This document shows, one piece after another, positions 1 to 11,055 of a stretch of 64,000 nt of DNA (its first letter is position 1; each line of letters begins with the position of its first letter). Made by a program: the position numbers and the translations under genes. Below the pieces are notes generated by a model that worked only from the letters and a program-made list of their open reading frames with translations, did not search any database and was not told the DNA's origin. Location: assembly GCA_022113835.1 (NCBI GenBank), contig JAILWY010000026.1, positions 13,295,001 through 13,359,000 of the forward strand, in the 5' to 3' direction. The stretch is from Atopsyche davidsoni (lineage: Eukaryota > Arthropoda > Insecta > Trichoptera > Hydrobiosidae).

Positions 1-1051
1 TAAATTTATAAATCGTAAAGCTCAAGTTCTATATGAAATATTATAAAAATATATATTTAAAAAGTGTAATAAAATATTTGTCAAGAAAATTAGCTAGGTT
101 AATTTGTTAATTATTTTAATCAAAGTATTTTGGCTCAGCGTCTTTTTGAGAATATTAAATATTGAATGACGTTAAGAATGATCTCTAGAGGGGGTGTCGG
201 GGCGGAAATCGCGCCCCCGAGCAGCGCCTCTCCGGCGAAGTTATAATTTGAGATGTAATGTTTACGGCGCGACTTCTTCCGCTGGCACGTTTGAAGTTTG
301 CGTTTTGCGTGGCTATCGATATCCCAGATGGCTCAGTCAACTCCCACCCACGTCAGATGTTATGTCACCGAATATACGCACTCGACCCATCACAGCCGAC
401 GGTTGGTGTGCTTTGGATCCCCACGCTCCAAATATCTTAACCGACACACATAATATTTCCAAAGCTATGAATGTATCTATACTTAATCATAATAACCATA
501 GTTAAAAATATAAATAAATATTATTCGCTGACGCTCTAAATTTTAAGTAATCGAAGATGCACTGTTTAACATATGAATAATGCGAATCTCACGATCAGCC
601 TTCAATCACATGAAAGCAGTTGTTACAAGGATGAGTTTCTCCAAATGCCTATAGATAGAATTTTTGAGAGCCGTAATTTTTTTAAGGTTTTTTTCCTCGA
701 CATATAATGTATATACTGTAAATCCATAATTTATTGTTACGATGTTTTTTTATGCGTTAAATTGTAAAATTAACCAATAAGAAATATACATTCATTTTTA
801 GTTCTTGTGAAAAAGTTGTTAATTATATTATTCTGTTTGTTCTTAGTATAAATACATTAATTAAAAAGGCATTATTACATGATAAATACGATTGATAAAT
901 CTAATAATTATCTCGATATAAATACTCTTTTCTTTCATCTGTCATTGTTCATTACGATATTTACTTACGATGTGTGAATGATTCAAATTCATTTTCATTT
1001 ATATTTATTGACAGTGGTGGCGTACGATTCTTTAAGCAAATTATTATATTG
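1..1051. other. AT-rich intergenic, no gene seen
   Basis: I see no gene. The stretch is AT-rich apart from a GC-rich patch at about 190-450. That patch is open in two overlapping frames on the plus strand, but the longer frame has no ATG at its start and neither peptide shows a recognisable domain, so I read both as chance ORFs. Confidence 0.6.
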
Positions 1052-1171
1052 ATGGTTGCTGGACGTATTTACCATCCTTATCACATAAAAGATGTCGAAC
1101 AAATTGAAGCACGACATTGATTTATGGCCTGGAGAATAGTTCAAGAGCACACGAGTACTCGGAATATTAAA
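1052..1171 (+). pseudogene. Eroded DNA-transposon transposase relic (tentative)
   Basis: Reading from the ATG at 1052 gives a 40-codon stretch interrupted by a TGA after 22 codons. It contains HPYHIKDVEQI and, past the stop, FMAWRIVQEH. The pattern HPYHxxxVQ, then R, then F..W about 20 residues later, is typical of the helical linker region of many insect mariner/Tc-like transposases, just before the catalytic DDE domain. I see no DDE motif downstream, only broken frames up to about 1500. The match comes from memory of the family pattern, not a search, so this is a weak call for a decayed fragment. Confidence 0.35.
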
Positions 1172-1518
1172 TTATTTTCAATGGCCAAATAATAAACGAC
1201 CTCGTTGTGTGTAAATTCATCACGATTTTTATGATTGTTTTCGACTGATATCTACACGATCTTCCTATGTAGATCGCATTACCAAAAAACGAAATGCCCG
1301 AGCGTAGCATCCAGAATTTATTGCCTCATCGACCTACATGGCTAAGTAGAAGAAATAAAAGTCCTGTAAAGGAACAAATCGCGATGCTGGCAATTTGAGA
1401 TTTTCCTCGTACATCAACAAAGTTTTCGCTGAAGATGCTATTTATGAAGATTATAATGCTTATTTGCTTTTACGTACAGAAAAAACCGATGCATAACAGC
1501 ATGGATTTCTTCTTCTTC

Positions 1519-1570
1519 AAGTGCCTCTCCTTAGAGGAGGTTGGTGACCATCTCACTGAACATATATTTG
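1519..1570 (+). repeat. Dispersed hairpin repeat, copy A
   Basis: The core CCTCTCCTTAGAGGAGGTTGG followed by TGACCATCTCACTGAACAT is one of five copies in this window (others at 2999, 28602, 40203 and 55862). The core folds as CTCC(T)..GAGG arms with a tiny loop. The preceding cttcttcttcaagtg is also shared with the copy at 28602. The parent element is not recognised. Confidence 0.7.
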
Positions 1571-2670
1571 TCCTGAAAAAGTCTTACTAGTTTGACTGTG
1601 CCCTCAACTTCCTACCACTGACGAAAATTCCGAATCCAAATTTGTTTTCTCCTCCTAGTGGTCTTTGGATTTTCTTTGGACAGTCAGCTGCAGTAGATTA
1701 TATTTATTATTTCGAAAATTATGGCCAAAATAGGATTTTTAGTTTCAAATAACAAATATGTTTGTCAATAAAAAGTTCCGTTCGTGCGTGACAATATTTT
1801 ATTACAAATTTCAATGTTATTATTGATTTTTCGCTTTTATATTTATAAAAAATACCAGCTGGCGAGGATACACTTTTATCGTAGTAGGATAAGAGTTTTT
1901 CTGGTTTGCTAGACACATTTTTTGCCTTTTCGGCTGTGTGAAAACTAAAAAAAAGTACTACAAAACGTTGACGGAATGAACCATTTACAAAAAAAAACTT
2001 TTGTAACAGCTTGGGTATATTTTTAAAAATATTTTCATTCTTACATTTATATAAATGTGTGAATGAAATCTATTTACGACATGAATCTAAAAAATATTTA
2101 GGATTTAAATATCTAGAAGTAACGTTATAAACAATCCACATCCTCATCAAAGTGTGTGTTTTGTTAACATATATTTTTTTAATATACAGACAACAGAAGT
2201 TTTTAATCTCGGAAGAGATTAAAAATTATCAAAAAAGCCACATGGATAATTTCAATTTTTTTATCTGTATAGAATGACAATAAGAGAAGTATATGCCAAC
2301 TTGTTAAAGCACGTGGTAATAGTAGCAGATTCAATTATTAAAACGACTATATAAAATATTATCTCATAGTAACCGAAATTAGCGCAAATCGTCCGCTTTT
2401 TGTTGATTTCTAATCAAAGTAAGAAAATATTTAATAATATAATAGTTTCAGAAACTGTTGGAAATTAAACCTTACTTAGTTTTTGGCGTTAATATGAAAG
2501 AAACGATCATGGCCAGCGCCTTTGGCGATTTTAATAGCTTTTACATACAAGCGGCACCTCGCGCCTCGGCAGCAATATAAACCCGAAAGCTGTAACTACC
2601 GCTTGCAATCAAAATACCGAGGGATCCCCTCCACCCCCCAACGGTCGGCATTCCCTCGCAGCGTGCGTGG
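1571..2670. other. AT-rich intergenic, no gene seen
   Basis: I find only short chance frames here. The composition is uniformly AT-rich until a GC island starts near 2510. Confidence 0.6.
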
Positions 2671-2734
2671 CCGGGGGTGGGGGTGCAGGGGTGTGGGGGT
2701 CAGGGGTGTTGGGGTCAGGGGTGTGGGGGTGCGG
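2671..2734 (+). repeat. G-rich minisatellite, G-quadruplex-prone
   Basis: About four imperfect copies of a 14-16 bp unit of the type GGGGTCAGGGGTGTG stand head to tail within a GC-rich island (about 2510-2780). The many runs of four or five G on the plus strand fit the general G-quadruplex pattern. Frames are open on both strands here only because the repeat lacks stop codons; the repetitive RGVGVRGVG and PDPHTPDP peptides are artefacts. Confidence 0.85.
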
Positions 2735-2998
2735 ACCCTCCCCGGCGAGGCGGCTGACCGGACCTCGCGCTCGTGCGGCTCTCTGCACTGCTATAAATTG
2801 GCGTGAACACACAACTGGAACTTCGGCTTCGCTAAGCATTGTGTAAACATTATGCTTACGAGTTCAATGCTTTTTATTGCATGCTGAGTACAGCTGGCGA
2901 ATTATAAAAAGTATTGCAAGCGTGTTACGATACCACACAAAAGCTGCGTCAGACTTTTATAGAAATCAAGGACTTACGTGAAAATATTCATCCTCTTT

Positions 2999-3050
2999 AG
3001 GTGTTTCTCCTCAATGGAGGTTGGAGACCATCTCACTGAACATATTGTTT
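2999..3050 (+). repeat. Dispersed hairpin repeat, copy B
   Basis: GTGTTTCTCCTCAATGGAGG, then TTGGAGACCATCTCACTGAA: a diverged copy of the repeat at 1519. The downstream part (ACCATCTCACTGAACATAT) is nearly identical to copy A, while the hairpin stem carries several substitutions. It ends 24 bp before the left TTAA of the piggyBac-like element. Confidence 0.7.
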
Positions 3051-3073
3051 CTCTGTTCATTGTTTTCTTTGGG

Positions 3074-3077
3074 TTAA
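3074..3077. other. TTAA target-site duplication, left
   Basis: TTAA lies immediately outside the left terminal repeat, and a matching TTAA sits at 4112-4115. A TTAA duplication is the signature of piggyBac-superfamily integration. Confidence 0.85.
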
Positions 3078-3093
3078 CCCTTTGCACTCGAGA
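3078..3093 (+). repeat. piggyBac-like terminal inverted repeat, left
   Basis: CCCTTTGCACTCGAGA directly follows TTAA. It matches the reverse complement of 4096-4111 with one mismatch (A versus G at position 9). Confidence 0.88.
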
Positions 3094-3154
3094 GGTGCGG
3101 ATTCCGCACCACACGATGTAATGCCGCAACTCGAGAGGTGCGGATTCCGCACCA
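3086..3154 (+). repeat. Subterminal palindrome, two copies 43 bp apart
   Basis: ACTCGAGAGGTGCGGATTCC plus GCACCA occurs at 3086-3111 and again at 3129-3154. Each copy holds an 8 bp arm palindrome, GGTGCGGA-T-TCCGCACC, and a further GGTGCGGA follows at about 3163. Subterminal repeats next to terminal repeats are usual transposase-binding sites in this superfamily; that role is inferred here. Confidence 0.75.
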
Positions 3155-3605
3155 ATTTGCTTGGTGCGGAAATTCGATGTGCGGTGATAACTATTTATGG
3201 TTTTTTATCTGGTGATTTCTTGTTTATGTTTATGTGATCTTGTTCTTTAAAGTTCGTTACTAAGCACTGCCCATATAATTTTACAAAGATCATGTTATCC
3301 CCCTTTCAAACTACGCTAGAATTTCTTATCCAAGATTAGTGCGGCACCATAAAGCGAGCTGCATTTTTGGTCTCAGTTCGACCTTGACAGCCATGGCAAA
3401 ATGACTAGATGTGTACCTAATCAACCCATATATTTTTTGCTTGTACTTCTTATCGTAATCATTCATTTGAGGGTCCTTATTTGCTTAAACTTATATTGCA
3501 CTGAAGAATAGACTTTTTTCTCCCTCACAATATCAATAACCTTTCCATTCACTTATCGTACCATTATTTTGTTTGGTTTATAATATATAATAATATTATG
3601 ATAAT

Positions 3606-3974
3606 GTGTATCTCACTAAACAGCTGAGAGGAGAACAGCCGCTTAATTACTTGCGGTATATGAAAACCTTAGTTCGGCAATTGACTGGAGATTTTCGTCA
3701 GACACGTGCTAGAGCTTCACTTCAACCTGCGATTCCGAAAATCCGCCTAAGTGGAAGGCTGCATAACATTCTAACAGGAGTTAGGAAGGATTACAAAGTC
3801 TGTTCTCAAAAAAATAAACCCGGAAAAAGACATCAAACGACATACTTTTGTGATACTTGTCCCGAAAAGCCGGGCATGCATCTCGGCAATTGTTACATGA
3901 AATATCATACAAAGCAAAATTATAAAGACTTATGTTTACGAACCTATCTTCGTAAAGATGTAAATATACATTAA
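3606..3974 (+). pseudogene. piggyBac-type transposase, C-terminal fragment
   Basis: The frame is open from 3594 to the TAA at 3972-3974. There is no ATG at the start of similarity, so this is the 3' remnant of a longer gene and not a complete ORF. Residues 60-105 resemble the C-terminal cysteine-rich domain of piggyBac transposases: KVCSQKNKPGKR, then YFCDTCPEKPG, then NCYMKYHT. Against the usual Cys/His pattern, the first Cys of the first pair is missing and the Cys normally found near 'LC' is replaced (MHLGNC), so the zinc-binding set looks incomplete. The RNase-H-like catalytic domain with its Asp triad is absent. The fragment ends 137 bp before the right end of the element. Confidence 0.8.
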
Positions 3975-4095
3975 ATATTAAAATTAAAAAATTATGTGTC
4001 AATTTGTGTGTGTGAACATTTTAAGTTAGAGGTAAAAAATTCACCGAAAGAGATACGAAACGCTTCGAGTTGCTGATTAGTCCGCGCGGAAACGG

Positions 4096-4111
4096 TCTCG
4101 AGCGCAAAGGG
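4096..4111 (-). repeat. piggyBac-like terminal inverted repeat, right
   Basis: TCTCGAGCGCAAAGGG is followed by TTAA at 4112-4115 and mirrors the left end at 15 of 16 positions. Confidence 0.88.
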
Positions 4112-4115
4112 TTAA

Positions 4116-5845
4116 TAGTATAATGGGTCACTGAGATTTTTTAAATCGCAGTTTTATATTCGAAGGAAGAGTCTGCGTATTCTTGCTGTCATTTTTTTAC
4201 TCGATGATATATATTTTGTGCTTGTTATAATTGACCAATCTAAATTTTTGATAAATTAATATAATAAATCACCTTGTAATAATCTCAGTTAATTAAGGGT
4301 AATGATGGTGATCGAAGTGATTGTTCGCATAATGAACCCATTAAAGGATAATAAGAGAATAATTAATTATTTATAATATCTTAAAGGTGTCGTAAAATTT
4401 TGTGATGTCAGAAATCCTTAAAATAATAATATTAGCAAAATACTAAAATTATGAAATATCGAAAGGTGGGAGGTACGCTAAATAGCTGGATGAAAACATC
4501 ATAACATCAACAACAACAGCAATAAATCAAACCTTTTTTTCATAAACCACAAATAATGGTTTTCAAAAATAAATACAAATTTGAATGTATTTATGTTGTT
4601 ATTATGCTCCAAAGCACCGAAAAGCATTATAGGCCAATTTGAAAAACCTTGTACGATGGGAAAGAAAAATATGAGAAAAAATTAGTGCTTCTTTAAGGGT
4701 TGTAAGAAAGTTGGGGACGGCGGGTCCCTCCGTCCACGGAGGCTGCAAGGAGCAGCGGGGCAACTCACTTTGTCAACTTCTCCCAACAAAGTGCCTTCGC
4801 GGGGGAAGACCCATTATATCCAGCGCGGCAGAATCTTGCCAGCAATAAAATTATACATTCAAATAAAACAAAAACATCGGCGCACCGCGGCCCGGGATTA
4901 TCATGTCATGAATAATATCAGGCAGGGAAGCCAAGGAGCGTCCCGCGAGCCGAGTGGGAGCTCGGGGTGGCGACCCCTGCACGGTGGAGTGCTCCCATGT
5001 TAAGCAGCCATTCGCTAAACTAGGTCTAGGTATATTATGTTTTAATGACGACATAGAAATGTTTTTTTTTAATTTTACGGTTATATTAGTTTTGGATTAC
5101 AATACAACACCTGTAAAATAATAAAAAGCAGGGTACGACGAGACACTATGACTCCACTGAGTCGCGGTTTACGCAGACCTGGTGAAGTTAATGACTGAGC
5201 ATAACACGATATGAGTTTCGATTTGAAAGTTCATTGGACGCGCTGGTACAGGTGCCGCAATTTGTGCCGTTTCATTCGGTCATTTGGTTTAAAACAAAAC
5301 CACTGTGGCATGCTTCGATAATGTTATAAGTCTCTCGTGCTTGCTTATGCACCCAATAAAAGCTATTAATGAGTTTTTAATGTTACTTTCTGTTAAACAT
5401 ATTACGTTTCGGTACCTAAACTTTCAGTAATGTCATAAGAAAGCATACATTCATGGCGACTCTGAACACGTGTTTTTTAAATAATTTAAAAAAACGTTGC
5501 ACCTACGAATAATTCTATTTTTCTAATATTTCTTTGAAAATGTCAGCAAGATTATCACATTTTTTAATTGTAATAATATTCTTGTGTAATTTACATATTA
5601 ATAATGAACTCCTGCATTGACGCAAAATCAATGTCTTTTATGAGCATAAATAATAATTCTAAATGATATTCCTAAAGGTATGCTAATGACATGGGTTTCC
5701 CATTATTAATACGAAACTAGCCATGCAAATGTGAAATCAAATTACAAACGATACTACTCAGGCATGCGGACACGGGCGGTTGGGATTTGAACACAGATTA
5801 TTCTTATGCGGATTAGTGGATGAGGTAATTGAATTGGACATGGAG
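4116..5845. other. Intergenic, no gene seen
   Basis: AT-rich DNA with a GC island at about 4700-5010. Frames in the island are open on both strands and show no domain. Nothing else is recognised. Confidence 0.6.
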
Positions 5846-5880
5846 TTACGCATGAGGAGCGCTGGGACCCACGCGGTGGC

Positions 5881-6119
5881 GCATCAAGAATATGTAATCG
5901 AGTAGGCTAGACTGGACATCGGTTGTCAGCGGTGCGCGATGTCGCCATAAATATGGCCGGGGGTTTGAGTCGTAATTATAATAACTACCTTTTGAATCGA
6001 CAGCTCCTGTGATTTTTTGGTGGTGCATCAAGCAATAAATCGACCCTCACCTCGTCGTCAACCACACTGCCTGCGAGCGACTGCTGAGCTTAGCCTCCTG
6101 GATTACACATTCCTGCCAC
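5881..6119. repeat. Inverted duplicate, possible SINE remnant
   Basis: The sequence at 5881-5909 (minus strand: TAGCCTACTCGATTACATAT) recurs in inverted orientation at 6091-6119 (TAGCCTCCTGGATTACACAT), with 20 of the first 24 bases matching. Between them, GGTTTGAGTCG at 5962-5972 resembles a pol III B box and TAGGCTAGACTGG near 5903 loosely resembles an A box, but their spacing is wider than in a tRNA. The pieces could be two fragments of a SINE-like repeat. No parent family is recognised. Confidence 0.35.
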
Positions 6120-9100
6120 CCCGTCCGGGGCTGCGGGACGTGACGAGCTCGGCCGCGGCTCCAGACGCCGGAGCGAGAAGGTATTTCCGATTTATAGCAT
6201 CACATAACGGAGAGAGCTCTGTTGTGGTTGGAAAGAATTAGTACCGCGGCTCGTAAAGCGTTTGCTCTGAAATAAATGCTCATGGAGATCCTGTTTATAT
6301 CCCGCCACGGCATAAACAAAGTGAATTTAAAGATTCAGGATATCCGTGGAAATTGCTGACATTTAATGTTCTGATTTAATGTTTGGTGTAACGAAGTGAA
6401 TATATCAGCAAGCGGGACTAAATAATTTTCATAACTATTACAACGCTTCCAAATAAAATGTATAATTAAGTCATCATAATTGAAAAAAACATTTAATTTG
6501 TTTTCGTATACTCGTGATGCAACATGACAAAATAATTTTTGTAGAATTTATAAAAGTTACTTCTCACTAACCTTTGTAGAAATTTTCACAGTTGCTCATT
6601 AAATATACATTCAAATGCAACCAAAGACCTCACAAAAATTTTCCAGTGCCGGGGGTACGTCGGCAGTGCCTTTATGCGGGGAGAAAGTTCATAATAGAAG
6701 AAAATACATAAAACTTTTGAATTATTTAAAACAATGGCTCATATTTTAATGTTATTTTAAATTTTAAAATATTATTATTTTAACTTTTCTTTATATCTTG
6801 TTTGTACAATAAAAAGCGGAGTTTCCGCCAAATAAATAAAACTTACAAAACGGAGAAGTAATTTTCAAACGACTTAAGTCGTCAGCTAGCCGAGATCGGG
6901 TGTTTCGGCAGAAGCCGCTTTATGAAGTGAAGTTAGATAGGATGCCGTTCAGCACGAACAACTTGGAACAATAAAGGAAGGATTACGCTAAGAATGTGCA
7001 CAAATCACGAATCAAACACAAGGGAGATTTAGTGTTCAGAGTTAGACGAGTTACAGCTGGCGTCCGGCGACCGGCGCGGGCTGTGGAGGACGGAGTTTGA
7101 GCGAGAACCCGCCATAATGCACGGGGATACATCCTGGAATAGCTTTCTATGTTTAGAGATGGAGCTCGGATATTCCAGACCCCTTGGGATTTATCCCTGC
7201 GGTAAAAAACTAAATACATAATCATAAAGTTCACTCCGTTTGCTTACCGTTCTCCCCCACGATAAAGCATTAAGTTTACAAATTAATAAAATTCAAGATA
7301 ATTTAACACAGTTAGGCTAGAAGTGTGAAAAAGATTTATACCTTATAATGGAATGCTGTACAACGGGCAAACTGAATTTGAAAACAGGTGCGTAAAGGGA
7401 ATGCTGGAATTTCTCTAGAAAAAACCCCATGCCGATCGGAAAAATATTATTTATCAGCTTTAAAAAGCTTCCAAATACTATAATGGTTCCACGAATAACA
7501 AAAAAAAAAACTTTTAATAAAATCTTCACGAAACGTTTTGGCATAAAACAATATTGTTAGCGTGAAAAATCCAATGGAGGATGGATGTATTGATTTTACG
7601 AAAATTGAAGGCAAAACTAAACAAAGAAAGAAAAATGATTCAACATTTTTTTTTGTTGTAAAAAATCCTCTTTACAAACCTTCATCTCAATCTCAGCGTT
7701 GTTATTGAAATACTTTGACATTCTAAAAGTGTCGCAGAGATACAACTGTAGGAAGCTTTTTCGTTTATTCCATGTCGGGTGTAATTTATGAGAAAATATA
7801 CGGAACAAACCGAGTGGAAAATGGACGCTGAATAAGCAAACATTTAATGCAAAAGTTTCGACTTGCAGCTGAAATGGTCAAATAATTCAACTCATCCTAG
7901 AGTTTGAGTAAGCGTCGGACGAACGAAACATTTAAGCGAACCATTATCACGCATCAACCCCCACCGCGGGTCTCTTAAATGTTCTCAAAGTCAAAAGAGA
8001 AACTGCGAGACGTCGGCTCGCAATTAACACGACTAACTCTCATACAAACATGTTGACATTCCACGTTGTATACCGAGAGAAAATGGAAAAGAATCCGTTG
8101 AGTTAATGTAACAAAACTTTCCTATGTCCGCTAATTAAAAATGTAAAGCTTTTCCTCTGCGCGAGTAGTTCTGTGAAAATATCGAAGAGCGTCCCGCGGA
8201 TTTATTTAATGAATAGAAAAATAACAAGACCTCTCACTGAAAAGCACTTTTTTGTTCCGCAAAGAATCACTCAACCTTAAAGCAATAACAAAGCAGAAAC
8301 CAGATTCGCATTATCAACGAATGGAAAATGTTTATTTTTTACAAAAATAAAACAAAAAACATTATCCGCCCGGAGGAACAGGGAATAATATATTAAAGCG
8401 GAATTAATTCCCCTTTGAGTCTGTTCCGTGAAATTTGCGATTTTCGGGGAGGCGCTCGGTCTGCCCGGCCAGCAGTGCCTCTCGTCGCGCGCGTGCTCGG
8501 GCATCGGCCTGGGATCACGAAACTCTCACATCCGAAGAATCTAGCTTACAATTAAAAAATAATTGTGATCAAACAACGAATAAAACATACCAACGCACTC
8601 ATCACTAAAAATTTCAATCATTTTATCAATCTGAACAGTAATAAGAAGTCAGAGTAATAAATCGGTTATTTTAAGCGTTGATATCATAATTTCTTATTTA
8701 TTGAAAAGATTAAACAATTTTAAAATTAAAAAAATTAAGTAATAACAGATGTTTGGCTTTAGAACGGCGAATGATAAAATTCATCGGTTAACCTTCTGAT
8801 GTAGATATCAAAGAAATACGTTGCTGATTACATTTCAAACCAACACAACGACTGTAAATGAAATTATCATAGCATTATATTTCTATATCATATAAATAAA
8901 TCACACATAATCAATGTGCCTAAAGCTGTTATTATTTCTAAATAAAATTTTCGTTTTGGCTACATCGCATTTAATGACATTTTATAAAATATGATTGAAG
9001 AACGCGCAAGTGCTGGAAATGCCTTTTTCATTGGGTCATTTCGAATTTACCAGGTAAGGGGAGGTGTGATGCAAATGCAGTTTACCCCAAAGCACAGACG

Positions 9101-9935
9101 CGGAAGGGGGCGCGCCCCGGCATAATGCGAGGGGCAGTGAGGGTGTCAATGCAAGGCCTGCGGCGGAAACCCATTACAGGGCAAATGAAAACCCACCGGC
9201 ATCATGCAGGCGACGCATAAAAGCGTTTAAAAGCTCCGAATATTAGCTTTGACAAAGCCGAACGTTTTGTAACTAAATAGTGCTGGAGGAAAATTATTTT
9301 ATCAACTTCGATGCATGTTCCAATAACCTTAAAATGATCAGACTTCAAAGTAATAATGATACATGACATTATTTTATTATACTACAAAATACACCACTGG
9401 TTGGTTGGCGGGTAATTTATCAACAAGCAAATACATTGTTAATTATAAATTGAATTTCTCAAAATCAATTGTGAACACAGCTTACGAGATGGAATGGATG
9501 TGTGTGTTCTTACTCCAGAGTTAGCAACTCAACGTGCTGTTAAAAGTCAAACACTTAATACAAAGCACAAGTTAAATAACGGTACAGTAATAAAATAATT
9601 GAAATTTTTGGATAGGCTTGTTGGTGCTGGCTTTATTTTATTTTTACAAACATTTATAAGCCTTTTTATAAGCACCTTGTTTTTTTTTAGTCAGCTATTA
9701 AAGAAGTTAAAGCTTTTAGCAATATAAAGCTCTTTGACGTTTCTTCACCAAAATACCGCTTTAGAATTATAAAAATACCTCTAAAATAATTTTTAAAAAC
9801 GCAGTATTTTCTTTATTTTAAATATGAGAAACAAGTGAGCAAAGCGTGTCTAAAATTTAAGGGGGAGGAATATATTAATTGATGCAAAGTATGCAGGTAT
9901 CAGGTGCCGCGCTGGGAACACACCAGGGAGGTAGT
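6120..9935. other. Intergenic with GC islands, no gene seen
   Basis: GC-enriched patches lie at about 6860-7215, 8440-8520 and 9050-9250 in otherwise AT-rich DNA. No splice-bounded coding frame stands out. The 9050-9250 patch has TAATG/ATAATG homeodomain-type cores within GC-rich sequence, as insect enhancers often do, but nothing here proves a function. Confidence 0.5.
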
Positions 9936-9938
9936 CAG

Positions 9939-9972
9939 TGACGTCATCGACTCGAGCACGTCAGTGACGTCA
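9939..9972. promoter_or_regulatory. Paired palindromic CRE/ATF-type sites
   Basis: TGACGTCA occurs at 9939-9946 and 9965-9972. Each is preceded by the same GTCAG or GTCAGTG context (the string CAGTGACGTCA is shared), with centres 26 bp apart. TGACGTCA is the full CRE bound by CREB/ATF bZIP dimers. Two full sites in one short GC-rich island (about 9900-10200) are unlikely by chance, but no adjacent gene is evident. Confidence 0.45.
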
Positions 9973-10873
9973 CAGGCAACGAGCACATTTATAAATAAGA
10001 TAAGCGCGAAGCGGTCGGGAGAACAATGACTCGACAAATAACAACGCGGGTGTAATTCCGCCCGCAGGTGAGCAGATAGGATTCAGCGGGGGGAGGAGCG
10101 TGGCTCTGCATAATGCCACAATAGAGGTTCTTGTGCGCCGGCGACACCGCGAGGGGCACTGCAACAATACGTCCGTCCGCTCGGGTAGGACGCGCACATT
10201 GTTACCGCTGTCATCGAGCTGGATTGTAATTATGTAAATACACTGGGAGACTGCATGTCTTAAAAAAAAAACTACTATGTTAAATATGCAGGTTTGTGAA
10301 AAACATATAAAATATCTATTAGCACATCCAGGTCTTGACTAAAAATAGTTTAAGCTTGGGTTTAAAGAAAGCGAGTATAAAATATATGGGTAATGAAGAA
10401 GATTAACAGCAATATACGTGCGTGAATCCAATGTCATCAATATTCATTTGAAGTATTCATACTACGTTTTATACAATAGAAATATTTGAAAAAAATAAGA
10501 CACGATTGTGCATAAAACAACGGAATGATAAATGTCATAACAAAAAAAGTAATTACGTAAGGTGCCCAGTACGTTGAAAATAAATACAGCACAAAAATAG
10601 TATTTATTAGAGATCTGTGAAGCCGACAACGATGTGTGTTTAATTTGTCACAAGCTGCTCGTGACGTATTAACGTCCGGATAATACGTTTAGGGTTTAAT
10701 TTTCCTAGTATATTAATTCAAAAACCATTTTAATGAGCTCCACGTCAAACGGGCATTCAAATGAAACGACGACGCGAGGGCAAAAGGCGAATACACAATA
10801 GGCATGACGAAAGATTTTCAAATCCTCTTCCATAATGGGGGTACACGTTTACTATTTACGAAAAAAACTTTAT
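9973..10873. other. Intergenic, no gene seen
   Basis: The GC island continues to about 10210, followed by AT-rich DNA. The 75-codon minus-strand frame at 9970-10197 is a chance frame in the island. Confidence 0.55.
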
Positions 10874-10900
10874 TTCGTTAAAAAACTTGAGTTTAACGAA
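10874..10900. repeat. Short perfect inverted repeat beside the THAP/YqaJ locus
   Basis: TTCGTTAAA (10874-10882) and TTTAACGAA (10892-10900) are perfect 9 bp arms around a 9 nt loop, upstream of the THAP ORF. It could be a hairpin near the end of the putative element or a chance palindrome in AT-rich DNA. Confidence 0.4.
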
Positions 10901-10971
10901 GTTTAAAGCCATTTTTATAATATTTTTTCAAAAGTGCGCGAAAACGCTCGCTAGTGTCATCGCGTCCGCTC

Positions 10972-10986
10972 TGACGTCACACCACC
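10972..10986 (+). promoter_or_regulatory. CRE-like inverted sequence, left
   Basis: TGACGTCACACCACC, 70 bp upstream of the THAP ATG. The palindromic TGACGTCA core would suit a bZIP site. The match to 13143-13157 extends seven bases past the palindrome, so it could instead be a terminal or subterminal repeat of the element. Confidence 0.45.
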
Positions 10987-11055
10987 TGTCGACTATCATT
11001 GTTAACTGACATGTCATTGTGTTTGCATTGAAGACAGTAAACGAAATTCGTATAA

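Larger units (their letters stand above)
3078..4111 (+). mobile_element. piggyBac-like element, internally deleted, with intact ends
   Basis: The element is 1,034 bp, flanked by TTAA on both sides, with 16 bp terminal inverted repeats starting CCCTTTG that agree at 15 of 16 positions. Inside the left end is a duplicated 26 bp subterminal palindrome (3086 and 3129). The interior keeps only the C-terminal part of a piggyBac-type transposase at 3606-3974. Autonomous piggyBac transposons are about 2.3-3 kb and carry a transposase of roughly 550-600 residues, so most of the N-terminal and catalytic region is gone. The element should be non-autonomous. The well-matched ends suggest it is not very old. 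Confidence 0.88.

Noticed and set aside
194..505. 103-codon plus-strand frame in a GC patch
   Set aside because: It starts at a non-ATG codon, has no domain and overlaps another open frame; compositional artefact.
2522..2839. Gly/Val/Arg and Pro/His/Thr repeat frames on both strands
   Set aside because: They are translations of the G-rich minisatellite.
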